A stretch of 64,000 bases of DNA from Pictodentalium vernedei (lineage: Eukaryota; Mollusca; Scaphopoda; Dentaliida; Dentaliidae). Numbering within the stretch: the first letter of the stretch is position 1; each line of letters opens with the position of its first letter. This document shows, in pieces, positions 33,190-44,689 of this stretch. Location of the stretch: positions 62,919,084 to 62,983,083 of the forward strand of contig CM062296.1 of assembly GCA_031216915.1 (NCBI GenBank), read 5' to 3'. The position numbers and the translations under genes were made by a program. The notes below the pieces were generated by a model that made no database searches, was not told the DNA's origin, and saw only the letters and a program-made list of their open reading frames with translations.

Positions 33190-33694
33190 CTATATATATA
33201 TATATTACGACTTCTGTGAAAGGAATAAGAAAGAAGTAAATTACGCGGAAACAGACGAATATTCCATAAAAGAAACGGGTCTTTGTGTCGCTTCCGACCC
33301 TAAAAAAAATTGTCCTATCCTAAACCATGCTCAGAACCCGATCCTAAACCAAAATAGCTGAAAAATCGACTGGTTAAAAAACGTTTTAGCTCCCTAAATA
33401 TTAGACATTTTTTTCAAACATCGATCTCTCGAGATATTGCATACAAACGTAACCATTTGTTATTCCCAAGCATGCCCGCTATTATTTCCTACCCAAATCA
33501 GTGCATACATTTATCGAATCCTTGCTAAATAGAGATAAACTGACAAAAAGAAACGAACAGTTCGTCGCCTCGCGAAAGTTTTTATTTTCGGCGACCACCT
33601 TCCACTTTGAACACGCGAATCAACGCAATCTCCGTGGCAAGTTTACTACTCGAATATGCTCCTTATCCATTTATCTACAAAGGGACCAAAATGT

Positions 33695-33909
33695 ACTAAA
33701 TCACCAGTGGAGTGGAGTTATCACCCAACTTATCACTTTCAAATCATGTACAGTTAAAACTAGAAGTCCTGTCACGAATAGTGCGCTTATCTAGACTTAA
33801 TTGCGCGTTGGAATTGCGCGCAATTGCCATATTGAATGGCATCCAAAGCACGACACGTTTTCCTGGTTACTTATAGCAAACACATGCAATGTTTCTGCCA
33901 ATGGACCTC
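33695..33909. repeat. 215 bp perfect copy of 31822-32036
   Basis: Identical base for base by eye to 31822-32036, including the family M / family A junction. It stops exactly at the apex of the family A hairpin (after GGACCTC). The right half of the MITE is absent. Confidence 0.95.
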
Positions 33910-34247
33910 ATATCTGTGACGGGCTTTTGATTAGGGTAAACAAACCTACTTATTTTCCCTGCGGTCTTGTTTTTCCATCATGATTTGTCCGCACCGTATC
34001 ATGTTACAGACAGCGATCATAGCACCATAGTGAATTCAAACACTATAATTGTCTGCGTGTGTTGCTGAAGCACAAACCATTATCGGGCGTTTGTTTCAGG
34101 ATTTTTCTTCAGGAGGTGGGGTGGTTCTCCTCCTAAAAAAAATGAGTTGTTATTTGAAATGAAACCTTCTGGAAAATTTTGGGACAAGTCTCCACATTAA
34201 TTTGACATCATTTTTAAAAAACAAAAGTAATGATAGGTAGAGTGAGG

Positions 34248-34248
<1 letters not shown>
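33910..34248. other. No recognised feature
   Basis: Nothing seen beyond short A runs. Confidence 0.5.
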
Positions 34249-34338
<90 letters not shown>

Positions 34339-34340
34339 TG
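34249..34340. repeat. (TG)n then (TGCG)n microsatellite
   Basis: TG dinucleotides to about 34282 and TGCG tetranucleotides to about 34340, next to the tail side of the SINE below. Confidence 0.95.
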
Positions 34341-34341
34341 T

Positions 34342-34475
34342 GTTTCAAATAACACAATCATGTTTTAGAGGAATTTGGAATGTTGGTTTCTGATTCCCCG
34401 CCGGGATTCGAACCCTCGGCAGCCCCGCATGGCAATCGGGAGTCCTACACCTAAACCACTCGACCAATGCATACC
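34342..34475 (-). mobile_element. Second SINE family, copy 1
   Basis: On the minus strand the head reads GCATTGGTCGAGTGGTTTAG (A box TGGTCGAGTGG) and GGGTTCGAATCCCGG (B box), then a short unrelated body (ACCAACATTCCAAATTCCTC). It is shorter than the main SINE and lacks its body. The TGCG microsatellite sits at its 3' end. Confidence 0.85.
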
Positions 34476-34636
34476 GACAAAAAGGATGTCTTGAATCTAG
34501 CTTTTCAGATGAAGTCCTCACGATTACTTGGTTCATATTCCTTTCGGCAGTAGCATGAAAGTGTGGAACACGCGGGCTACAGTACGACGAAAGTGCTGTG
34601 GATGGCTCCAGACGAAAACTGGCACGGGCTTGTGCG

Positions 34637-34774
34637 TGTTTTATAAATGACACAATAGTGTTTTCGAGGAATTTGGAATGTTGGTTTCTGATCCCCCGCC
34701 GGGATTCGAACCATCGGCAACCACGCCTGGCAATCAGGAGTCCAACATTAAAATCACTAGACCATTTCACACCG
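34637..34774 (-). mobile_element. Second SINE family, copy 2
   Basis: Same layout as copy 1 (B box GGTTCGAATCCCGG; body ACCAACATTCCAAATTCCTC) with about 15-20 differences. The pure GTGC tract begins 14 bases beyond the head. Confidence 0.85.
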
Positions 34775-34787
34775 TCAAAAACGATGT

Positions 34788-35111
<324 letters not shown>

Positions 35112-36448
35112 ATTTTAAAAGGGTCTGTCTTCCCTCCAATAGTGATTGCATCCCCACATTGATTTTCGTCGTTTTCCCAAGTCCTCACAGAGAAAACAAT
35201 GGATTAGGGATTGTCTCCCTGATTTTGTGAGGACCTGTTATTAGTGCCTGTCACAGTGTCTGTCACAGAGAACAAATTTTAAAATAACAAATCGTGAAAA
35301 TAATCAAAATAAACCGATGACAGAAGTTAGCATTAAAACCGCTGGCAATAGAGCTGCCTTAGCAAACGCTGAGATGAACTTCGCTCTGTCGCATTGATTG
35401 ACTTCACGCCAACGTTTTGGAGGAGGTGGCAGACTTAGTGGCAATATGTTTCACTAACATTCCAGCAATCTAGTCGCATAGAGATCAGTGCACATGATTC
35501 ACTTTCCGTAAATTCTCTGACTGTTTCAACATGGAACGTATATATGTTTGCGCAAAGGAAAATTTATTTTTGGGTGAACAGACGATAAGGCAAACCAAGA
35601 CATTATGAGGCGAATCAGTAATAATGTAGATAATAGGAGTTTATTATGCCTCACGTCTGTGACACCAGCCGTGATTGGTTAATTTGACGCATTCTAAAAG
35701 TCATAGTACTGGAGTTTTTGCACAAAACACGGGTACTATCGGAACATTCTTCCCTGGAGACATAAGAACAAAGAAAATGAAAGCTCCACTTCCATTGATC
35801 AGCGTCGATTACGCACGCGGTGATTGGAATTTCGCAACACCAAACGCTGGTGCCGTGTCTGTTTAAAACGTTTTTCGTCACCGATAGACACAAACTTACC
35901 TACAAATATGTCATCTCCAGTTGGTTTGTTTTCAATTTTAACTGCAGACAATGACTTCAAAAGAATCAGAAATATTAAAAACTCACGGGCTGTTCACCAT
36001 TTCTAGTGAATCATGAATGTGCTTTCAATCAATTATATTTACACAAGTTTAGAATTAGTACTCCTCGATCTCATGAGTCTCCACATGAAGATCAAAATAA
36101 ATTGTTTCACTCCGCTTAATTCTAAAAACTGTTGTGGTCCAAAAAACATGAATTTTTATTCCATTATACCACTTGCCACACAAGCATTAATAAAGAATTA
36201 TAACATGAACAGGATGATGTGCAGTTATAAATATTGGCATCTGATGATATTGAAACTCCCCAAAACAGCGGCACTTGTAACATGTCATTTCCGAATTTGG
36301 TGATCTGGAAACTTCTAAAGCATCATTCGTGCGAAAGACGTCACTAAAAGCATGTTTCTGTAATTGGCTGCACTGTTTTATGATTGATGGCATGTTACAG
36401 TTTACGCTTAACAATAAAAACTATTATTTGTTCAGCGGAATAAAATAA
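35112..36448. other. No recognised gene
   Basis: Several short frames (for example 35651-35893 on the minus strand and 36013-36303 on the plus strand) have no motif. The phrase ACACGGGTACTATCGG at 35728 resembles part of the hairpin arm at 36550. Confidence 0.45.
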
Positions 36449-36597
36449 TTAGAACGTTCTATCGGTAGATAGTACCTGCTTTTGTGTGATTTCTGTTAAA
36501 AACCTTCAGCAGCTCCGCTGCTTCGGGTTTTATTTCCGAAATCACACAAACGCGGGTACTATCGACCGACAGAATATGAAAAGAAACGTTCTAATAT
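36449..36597. repeat. Long imperfect hairpin
   Basis: ATTAGAACGTTCT ... TTTGTGTGATTTC pairs with GAAATCACACAAA ... AACGTTCTAATATT across about 60 bp per side with bulges. The loop holds a smaller stem, AGCAGCTCCGCTGCT. Confidence 0.85.
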
Positions 36598-36964
36598 TAT
36601 AATATCTGTAAATTCCAGAGATAATTTTTAATAATTTATAATTAACACATAAGTAAGAGAGAGGAATATCTCATTTGGGTAGAAAGTTCGAATCAAATTC
36701 ATCGAAAGATATCATTTTAAACAATGTTTATATCCCAAGTTTCTGAATTCGTTAGGCTAAGAAGAAGGGGGCAGCTCTCGAGGATACGTGTCTCACTGGC
36801 TAAATCTGATCGGCCCATCTAGAAATTGTTAATTCATGCGATTAATATGTTTGGAGTTGTCGTACAGTCGGGACAAAAAAATCACGCAATATAAGCAAAT
36901 TAAGGGCCATAACTCTTGGAAGAAAAATTATAAAAAGATAAAAGTATTGTGGGCAGCAGGTTGG

Positions 36965-37275
36965 ACTAGAAGTCCTGTCATGAACTGTCCGCTTATCTGG
37001 GCTTAATTGCGAGTAGGAATTGCGTGCAATAGCCATGTCGAATGGCATCCAAGGCACGGCAGGTTCTTCTGGTTACTCATCGCAAACACAGGCAATGTTT
37101 CTGCCAATGGACGTCACCTCCGGGTTACCCGGAGGTCCATTGGCTGAAACATCGCTTGTCCACAGGCCAAATGTAGAGAATTTGATAACCTTACTATGGT
37201 CATAATGCGTAGATTAACGCACAGATCGACGTGCTATCTGTGCGCATTTCGTGACAGGACTTCTAGTTTTAACTG
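36965..37275. mobile_element. Palindromic MITE family A, copy 3
   Basis: The left end is truncated (starts ACTAGAAGTCCTGTCATGAA); the right end is complete (CTTCTAGTTTTAACTG, then TA). The central hairpin has a five-base insert (GACGTCACCTCCGGGTTACC). Confidence 0.85.
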
Positions 37276-37277
37276 TA

Positions 37278-38689
37278 CAATAAAAAGCGTCTTGTTTTTT
37301 CCGATTTTTTCTACTGAAATTAATTTTAACTGTTTTGCTACTTTCTCCACATCAGCTCTGTTATATAACATTTTTATCCAATATTAACTTTATTATAGAA
37401 TTTTCATGAAAGTAAAGGAAAATAACTCAGTGTACTTGCCCCGCCCCTCCCTCCCCAACCCCACTAACCTAATGAAGTAAAAATGTGACCTGAGATTAAA
37501 TTGAGGTGGACACACTGCGGCTGTGTAAAGCATTGCAAAAAATCTCTGTATGTTTAGTAATTGTAATATTGAATATAGCAAGTATTTTTTTTGTTATTCT
37601 TTTTCCTTCCCCCAAAACAATTCGTATTCCTACTCACACTCGCCAAAAATGTTATTCCACCCCCAGTATCGTATTCTACTCTCAGCGATGGCGGACTATT
37701 TTTTTGTTTTGTTTTGTTTTTTTTTTTTTGGCAATTTTGAAAGTGACCACGAAATTAATTATAAAGGATTCCTTTGGGAAAACAAATAAGGAGAAAATAA
37801 AATAAATACAAGCGTTCACTGCTCAGATTAGAGTACAAGTGTATCCCCTCGTGGGCCTCACGGTTCGTAAAATAATCCTCCGCGCGACTCACTCGAGGAT
37901 AAGAATCATACTCGAATCCGGGCAGTGAATTATTTTCTGTCTATGATTTTCTCTCCCAGAATTGCCTATTATCAACCTCGGATGGTATGGCTTCAAACTG
38001 GGCTGATATGACGGTGATCTCGGCCGAACCAAATCTGAGTTGTTCCCCTTGATGCATCGCTACCAGGGGCAGCCAAATTGTTTACGTCGAAATAGTTCGC
38101 TGTTACTCATCGAACTAAATTAGGAAAACAGGGGTTGATGGAGTGGTATGAAGCGGAGTTGTTGAATGACGAGGAATTAATGACGAGAATCAGTGAAGAT
38201 TGGAGGAGGAAAAGAAGAAAGAAGAGTTGTGCAGAAAATTCACCGCAAGCTAAAATTCCGTGTCTTAAATGGAGATTCGTCTATGTGGAAGAAAAGGTAG
38301 TTCATCTATCGAAATGTCTAGGCGTCCACGTTATAGCCGGGGCGTTCCGATAGTTGAACTAAAAGAGGCTCGAATAGCTGACAAAAGAGACGAGGCTCGG
38401 ATTGTTGAACTAAGAGAAGAGGATTTATTTATTTATTGGGGTTTAATGAGGATTTCCACAGTCAGTATATGTCAAGGTGATAGATTAAAGTTGCGATTTT
38501 CTTGCTTAAAAGTGTAAATATTTTCGATAATCTTTCCCACTCGGGGGTAAATGTAAAGAGTCAAGATAGGGATATTACAGACCCCAAAAACCGATTTGTC
38601 ACTTAAACAGACTAGCAATAATTCACGCGCTGCTATTTAAGTATCAACTTTAATGCCCATTATGGCGCACCTGTTGAACGCACTACTAA
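37278..38689. other. No recognised gene
   Basis: A 72-codon frame at 38135-38353 (MMEWYEAELLNDEELMTRIS...) is rich in charged residues. A following stretch repeats EARI-like words (about 38355-38430), but nothing matches a family I know. A scrap of SINE tail lies at 38425-38450. Confidence 0.4.
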
Positions 38690-39340
38690 TTGTAATGTCT
38701 TTGAAAACTCGTTATAACAATAACGCAACCCCTTATAATGATTTGACAATTAGTTATAATGATTTATCAAGTCACTATAACTACTTGTGAATTCGTTATA
38801 ACTACTTTACGATTCGTCAGGACTTCCCAACTCGTTAACATTACTTGTCAACTCATTATAACTACTTGTCAATTTGGTATAATGACTTTACAATCATGGA
38901 GACTTCCAAACTCGTTATAATAACTTAAATACTTGGCGGCTTATCGTCGCCTGAGTGCTAGAATGTCCTGTGTCCCACAGGGGACATAGGACATTCTAGC
39001 ACTGAGGCGACGTTATCATAATGGCATTACAGCACGATTTAACAACAGGTCGACTCATTATTGTGACTACTTAATTCATTATTACTTTCGGAACTCGTTA
39101 TATCTTGTCAACTCATTATAACGACTTATGAACCAGCTATAACAACTTCATATCCTTTAATGACTCTTAGACTCGTTAGAATGACTTAGCAACTCATTAT
39201 AATTATTCCACATTATACAACAACGGCTTGTGAACTCGTTGTAGAAACATATTAGCTTGTTATAATAACATTCACAACTCAGAATAACGACTTTTCAACT
39301 CGTCATAACGATTTCGCTTGTTACGATACTTGTCAACTCA
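38690..39340. repeat. Degenerate minisatellite, 'AACTCGTTATAACNACTT' unit
   Basis: About 25 imperfect units of 20-27 bp (ACTTGTCAACTCATTATAAC and similar). A hairpin (38945-39012) interrupts the array. Confidence 0.85.
38945..39012. repeat. Hairpin, 32 bp arms, inside the minisatellite
   Basis: Arms 38945-38976 and 38981-39012 (stem starting CGTCGCCTGAGTGCTAGAAT) pair with two mismatches; the loop is ACAG. Confidence 0.95.
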
Positions 39341-39505
39341 CCAAAATGGTCAAATTTTTTGAAGCAGTGACTATTTTGAAGTTACCGCTCAAAGCCATTG
39401 ATATCAAGCATGCGAATGTGTTGTATTATAACTAAATGGGAGCCAAACACTTCAGGCATCAAATGCATTTGATAAAAAATCAAAACAATCGAGAGCTCCC
39501 TCTTA

Positions 39506-39866
39506 TTCATTTATTGATGTTTAAGGTCACATACTTATGCACAATGGCTAATCTTGATCGTGACAGTTTTACGGGTGGAGGAAGTCGGAGTAATCGGCGA
39601 GAAAGACCTAGCATCGACAAACTACTGTCAGACTCCTACACTCTAACACTGTTCAAGCTCCGCTCAAGCAGACTTACAGCGGATGGAGACATGTGCACCA
39701 TCGACATGCAGTACGCCATAGTACACAGCGTCATCGTGTCCATGTGTAGGCAGAAGGAATAAAATGCCTTGCCCAAGGACACAGCGTGGGTCTTCCCGGA
39801 AGGAGATCGAACTCGGGCCCTATAGCAGAGAAGTCCAACAGTCTACCACTGGGCCACCGTGCTCCC
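39506..39866 (-). mobile_element. tRNA-derived SINE, second head type
   Basis: On the minus strand: head GGAGCACGGTGGCCCAGTGG (A box TGGCCCAGTGG) and GAGTTCGATCTCC (B box), then the common body (GTGTCCTTGGGCAAGGCA, GCGTACTGCATGTCGATGGT) and tail ATCAATAAATGAATAA. It has a perfect 13 bp target duplication GAGCTCCCTCTTA (39493-39505 and 39867-39879). Confidence 0.93.
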
Positions 39867-39879
39867 GAGCTCCCTCTTA

Positions 39880-40277
39880 AAGTCAAAAATGTGCAAAATA
39901 TCAGAAACATCCGTGCTTGAAAATTGTAAGCAATTACAAGATTAGCCCAAACATTTGTCTAAAGTCATGAAGGTGAGTGTAGAAGGTCAAAATAAGGTCA
40001 AACGTATTTCATACGTCTGACAATTACTGATGTAGACTTTGAAATGACTCACGTCGTTCAAGGTAACGGATTGCTATGCATTTCAAAATTACTGACACTA
40101 AAAAACCTCCAAAATAATAACACAAGATCACAACATTCTGGATTTGTAATTATTTGAACGTTTTGAGGAGAATTTATAACTCCTTTTTCTATTTTTAGAT
40201 TCTGGGAGTCCAAATCGTCCGAAAAGTAGAAATTTGGTATTCTTAATAAAATACTCTTATGGAATTTACAATTCTGT
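39880..40277. other. No recognised feature
   Basis: A/T-rich, no motif seen. Confidence 0.5.
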
Positions 40278-40955
40278 ACTTGCGTGATTTCAAATTAACT
40301 ATATGTTAGATTTTATCCCATAAATGGCCTTTTATGTGAACAATAAAGGCCTTGGATAATTTTTTGTTTATTCACCTAGTAGGGTGATATATTGTCCCCA
40401 TAGGTTTAACACTGTAAGAATTTATTCTCCTAGTAGCGACGGACTTGTTGACCTCTGGCCTCTACCACATTTGTCTAGCATAATTAATAGTTCGATTGTT
40501 GATTTCTTTAAATCTTTTTGAAAGTATTACACAATGCCAGTAGAAAACATCACCCACTGCTCATATACAAACGTATTTTTGCAAGTTAAGCTCAAGATGG
40601 TAGGGGAATTATTTTTAGACAGAAATGTATTACTGCGCCTTGTTTATTTTTGCCAGTTTTGCTGGGCGATCGAATTGGACAATGTGCTCCTCACTTCTCG
40701 CTGTGTTTTGTAGCGAATTATAGCAGGATTTTGTCGCGACTGCCCTGTAGAAGATGGAATAAACAAAATAAACATACAGTGTTTCAAGTAAAAAATCGCT
40801 TCTACTCGTAGGATTAAGAATGAAACCGACTCGTCAGAGGCTTGTCGGTTTCATTCTTAATCCTACTCGTAGAATAATTTTTTTTACTTGAAATCACAAT
40901 ACGTTTATTCTATATTTACTTGTGTGATTTCAAATTGAATATATGTTCAATTTTA
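40278..40955 (+). mobile_element. Interspersed repeat D, copy 2, with flanking direct repeats
   Basis: 40304-40915 matches 1932-2435, with about 90 extra bases (about 40550-40638) and a clearer terminal hairpin (about 40800-40876). It is bounded by about 30 bp imperfect direct repeats, GTGATTTCAAATTAACTATA (from 40278) and GTGATTTCAAATTGAATATA (from 40918). Confidence 0.8.
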
Positions 40956-41164
40956 CAAATTATTTTGCTTGATACTTATGAAAACGATCGGTTAGAGGGC
41001 CCTGTTGAGATGCTTAACTAGCAACTCTTTGTTGCTTGTCTAATGTGGTGTTTCATTTTTTGGGGGTATATGTAGGTTTTCGTGATACTTTATTAAGGAA
41101 TATGGGATAGAATTTGCGGTTTGTTTTAGTGCAAGATATGACATCACTCACCAGGGTATCTGAA

Positions 41165-41850
41165 ACATATTCAAGTTTTGTACTGTTGGATATTACATTT
41201 TCCCATGACCTTGGTGTTGCATTCATCACACCGAGTGGGTGGTGAATGGTATTTCAAGGTCATTTTTCGACTTGTCAACTTAAATTCTTGAAAGTCATTA
41301 ATGGCTCCTGAAGCGCTTAGCACATCGTTTATAAAGAAAACACCCTTTGGACACCAATGTCTATAAAGAAACGGTTCATTATTAATTTTTACGTAATTAT
41401 TATAAAATAATAGTTGTGATAGGATGTCGGTCTGGTTTGTGGGATAGCTATTTTTTGAGAGAACCCATACATTAAGCACGTTTTCCAGCAAGGGTCCATA
41501 TAATTTGAAACTCTAAGTATACCATGTTTATTCAAAGACCACATTTTGCCCCCCCCCCCGCCCCCCCCCCCCCTCCCCCATTTTTCCATTGGACCGTTGT
41601 TTCTGAATCTAGAAACTTTTTGATACATATCAACACATTGTTTTTACATGGGGTAGTTTGAGCCGGTCATTTTCTATTAAAGTCATTATTACGTCACGTT
41701 TAATTTTGTCCATTGTGTCCGACAATAGAAATGTAAAAATTATACTTTGAATTTCATCTAATATCCTATCAACCGGATCATGGAGAACAGTAAGAGAGTG
41801 TATTAAGATGGGGATCGCTAACGTTTTTATAACTTAACTTTGCCGACTAG
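41165..41850 (-). pseudogene. Tx1/L1-like LINE ORF2, C-terminal fragment
   Basis: On the minus strand: GKVKLIKTLAIPILIHSLTV (about 41840-41781), then LHDPVDRILDEIQSIIFTFL and DKIKRDVIM, matching the post-RT region 'GKi.viKtLaip.l.h.lt.lp.P...i.ei...if.FlW ... dKikR'. Then LFYNNYVKINNEPFLYRHW and VFFINDVLSASG (about 41410-41300) match the C-terminal 'N..i.i..kp.fy..W...Gi..indl....G'. A C-rich run (41551-41577) and frameshifts break it. It is a better-kept relative of the LINE at 18.4-21.6 kb. Confidence 0.88.
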
Positions 41851-41883
41851 TGTATGGAGAGAAAATATAATAATGAGTTTTTG

Positions 41884-42128
41884 GACTGGTTGAGTGCTGG
41901 AAGCCACAATTCGGTCTTCCAAAAACAAAATGATGGTACCAGTACAAAAGCCAACATTTTCCTTACCCATGTTTCGTTTTCAAATGTAAATAATATAGGT
42001 TATTTATACAAATTTGTTCTATTACAAATTATTGGAGAGTGCCTGTTGGCACTCTCCAATAATTTGTACTAGAGCAATTGTTGATGAACAAATTCAGACC
42101 ACTAAAAATAATCTGGTCCTCAACCAGT
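41884..42128. mobile_element. Palindromic MITE, 'GGTTGAG' family, copy 2
   Basis: Ends ACTGGTTGAG ... CTCAACCAGT. The central hairpin has 20 bp arms (42024-42043 and 42048-42067, ACAAATTATTGGAGAGTGCC) and a TGTT loop. Confidence 0.85.
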
Positions 42129-42129
42129 T

Positions 42130-42785
42130 AAATAAATATTTATTTTGTATACACATGAGAATCGTGTCGCATTCTGCGCAGAGATTAACAATAATGTATC
42201 AAAGTATATGACAAATTGTATCGCAAATCGCGATGTGTGTGATACCGTTAAAATCACATGATAGTTTTGTACATTTTGACGTTTGTCTGCGAAATAACAC
42301 GAAATAACAATGACGAACGAGGGCGGGAAAAAACGAATGCGCCAATGCCTGAGATTCAGAAGATTCATTTTCTTTAGCCTCACCTGTTAATGTTTGGATC
42401 TGTACAACATACTAACTTTCATGAAAATCGGTCGACATTTAATTGTTGGTGACAACAACGTCAATAACGTTCCCCGGAAATTCGTGCATTTGCTCGACTG
42501 TTCATTGGGTCGGCAGGATTGATTCCGGACGTTCCAACACTCTGCTGGACTGAATGTTGGTCTCAAAGCTTTCGTATCAAACACTGGTTAGAAATTGGGT
42601 GATGGTTTAAACAAATAGAGAGATCCGACCTGTCGATGGAATAAATAGCTGGGGAAGATCGAATGTGATGGTAAGACTAAATGGAAAATGAGGATTCAGG
42701 AAGAAATGGTAGTTGTCGAGCTATTTTACATAATTAGATACAGGTATAATAATCAATGTTTCTTTCAGACCACACATAAACTATA
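42130..42785. other. No recognised feature
   Basis: Short frames on both strands without motifs. Confidence 0.5.
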
Positions 42786-42789
42786 TTAA

Positions 42790-42992
42790 CCCTTTACCTA
42801 TCATGAAAAGCAGACGACACTTTTCATTTTTTGTCTCAAAAACATAGATTATGACCCCTCATTGGAACGAGCTCGTTCCAAATAGGGGTCATAACCTATG
42901 TTTTTGAGACAAAAAATGAAAATATAATGAAACTTAATTGGCGATTTTTGTGAAAAGCGCTAGCCGGTTTCGGCCGTTACGTTGGGTAAAGG
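42790..42992. mobile_element. piggyBac-type palindromic MITE (best copy of C1)
   Basis: TTAA on both sides (42786-42789 and 42993-42996). Left CCCTTTACC, right GGGTAAAGG. The interior is a near-perfect hairpin with arms of about 45 bp (TTTTTGTCTCAAAAACATAG, then TTATGACCCCTCATTGGAAC) meeting at GAGCTC. TTAA targets with CCY ends are the rule for piggyBac elements. Confidence 0.9.
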
Positions 42993-42999
42993 TTAATGG

Positions 43000-44332
43000 C
43001 TTTTTGGCCCCGTTGTTACAACGTACCAAAGAAAGTTGCGTCCCTGATGTGTCCGTTTCGGTACGTTTATACATGGTCGGGTCATTTCAAGTAATTAGAT
43101 ATAACTCTATCCAGTCGAGTGTACCCCCCAGGCACACACTCATTTCGTAAGTTGTATTTGAGCTTCTGCGCCATGGTAACCGGACACCACACGGAAATCA
43201 AGATAGTGATCTTCTGAAATCAAAACCTCACCAACACGAGTTGCACATCTGCATGAACTCCGCGTATCACTGTGGTAATAAGTACACAATAAGGCCACTT
43301 ACGCTGGATACAATATAAAACCCCACGTGTCACCCACATGGTACTGCGGTGTGGCATCACATCCAGGTGTCCGGCAAAAAATACTTGAATCACACCTCTC
43401 CTACTACTACTATTGAAACTAGAAACCATGTGACTGTAGTGTGTATTATAAGTAAGTCTGTTTGGAAGCTTGTGGAGGGATAATGAACGCTTGTCAGAAT
43501 AATTCATCCCAAGAGTCTATTTTTTCTTCAAAATCTGTAAGAACCACTTGAGGAAATACACCGAAAATGTGAATTTCAAGTTCTTAGGAGTTTTCTCCTT
43601 TAATCTCTCAAAGCAGGGTTAAGGCTTGGTTTCTTGGTTTCTTGGTTTCCTTTACTACCTACAAAAATGATCCTCCATAAATTCTGAGTCCGAAAAAAAG
43701 AGGCTGTGTTTATCTGTGCCATACCTTTTGGGTGCTGTTGGTGCCCCAAAACAGCCCATTTTATCAAACATTTGACCTTTAACAGCCAATTGAGGGCTAA
43801 CATACGCTTATCAGAATATTTTGTCCACGTAGTTTGTAATGTCACACCAAGACCTTCGAATGGCGAATTTGTCTTGAAAATCTACAAGATGTGTTTGGTG
43901 AAGTTCACAGAAGACATGAATTTCTACGATTTTAAAAGGAAGGTGTATCTTCAACCGGCCGAAAACGGGTTAACGCTTGGTTTTATGAATCCCCTGCTTA
44001 CTTGTAAAATGATCACGGTGAACTCCTATTCAGCCTGGGGAGTGTTAAAAACGCTGAGCCCAATATCTCTTGGCATGTAAACTGTAGTGTCGCAGACAGG
44101 TCTAACAGTGATGAATGTTTATAAAAAAAAGCTACCAGACGCATTTTGAGAAAAGAGACTATGTACCTCAATTTTAATAGTTTTTTTTGCCAATTTTGGT
44201 GACAGAAGGGCGAAATCGAAAATTCCGCATTGACACATTTTTAAATTGTTGTGCGTCTCTATGCATGTGCAAAAAGTCTGTGAAAATCCGTTCGAAAATG
44301 GCTTCAGAATCGTCCAGACAAAATGTGTAGAA
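43000..44332. other. Unassigned, with weak internal duplication
   Basis: 43470-43625 and 43790-43990 resemble each other (AACGCTTGTCAGAATAATT / TACGCTTATCAGAATATTT; TCAAAATCTGTAAGAACC / TGAAAATCTACAAGATG). The plus-strand frame 43706-44080 (124 codons) covers the second unit and shares short peptides with the first (LKIYK, FTEDMNF). No family recognised. Confidence 0.35.

Positions 44333-44381
<49 letters not shown>
44333..44381. repeat. (AAT)n microsatellite
   Basis: About 16 uninterrupted AAT units. Confidence 0.95.
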
Positions 44382-44581
44382 TAAAATCCCAAGAAAAGCA
44401 GATGTCTTAGAGGGAAAACCTCAAATAGAGGTCATTAACATCATTCCTAACCACTACTGGGATACCTGTACATGTAATGACGTAAATAAATATTAAGATG
44501 CGACTGCATATATAGAATGAAGAGATTACTTAATCACAGCGCCATATATTCTTCACTCGAAAAGTATTTATAATTGTTCAT

Positions 44582-44682
44582 AATAACACAAGAAACACTT
44601 GCAAGCTTTCAACTCGTGGACCACCGGGGTGTAACCCGGTGATCCATGTGATGAAAGTTTGCACGTGCTTCTTGTGTTTTAT
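44582..44682. repeat. Hairpin, about 48 bp arms
   Basis: AATAACACAAGAAACACTTG ... TGGACCACCGGGG pairs with CCCGGTGATCCATGTG ... GCTTCTTGTGTTTTATT with several mismatches. Confidence 0.9.
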
Positions 44683-44689
44683 TCTCAGA

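Noticed and set aside
34390-34475. tRNA gene on the minus strand
   Set aside because: It is one of two similar copies with a common non-tRNA 3' part, so it is a SINE head.
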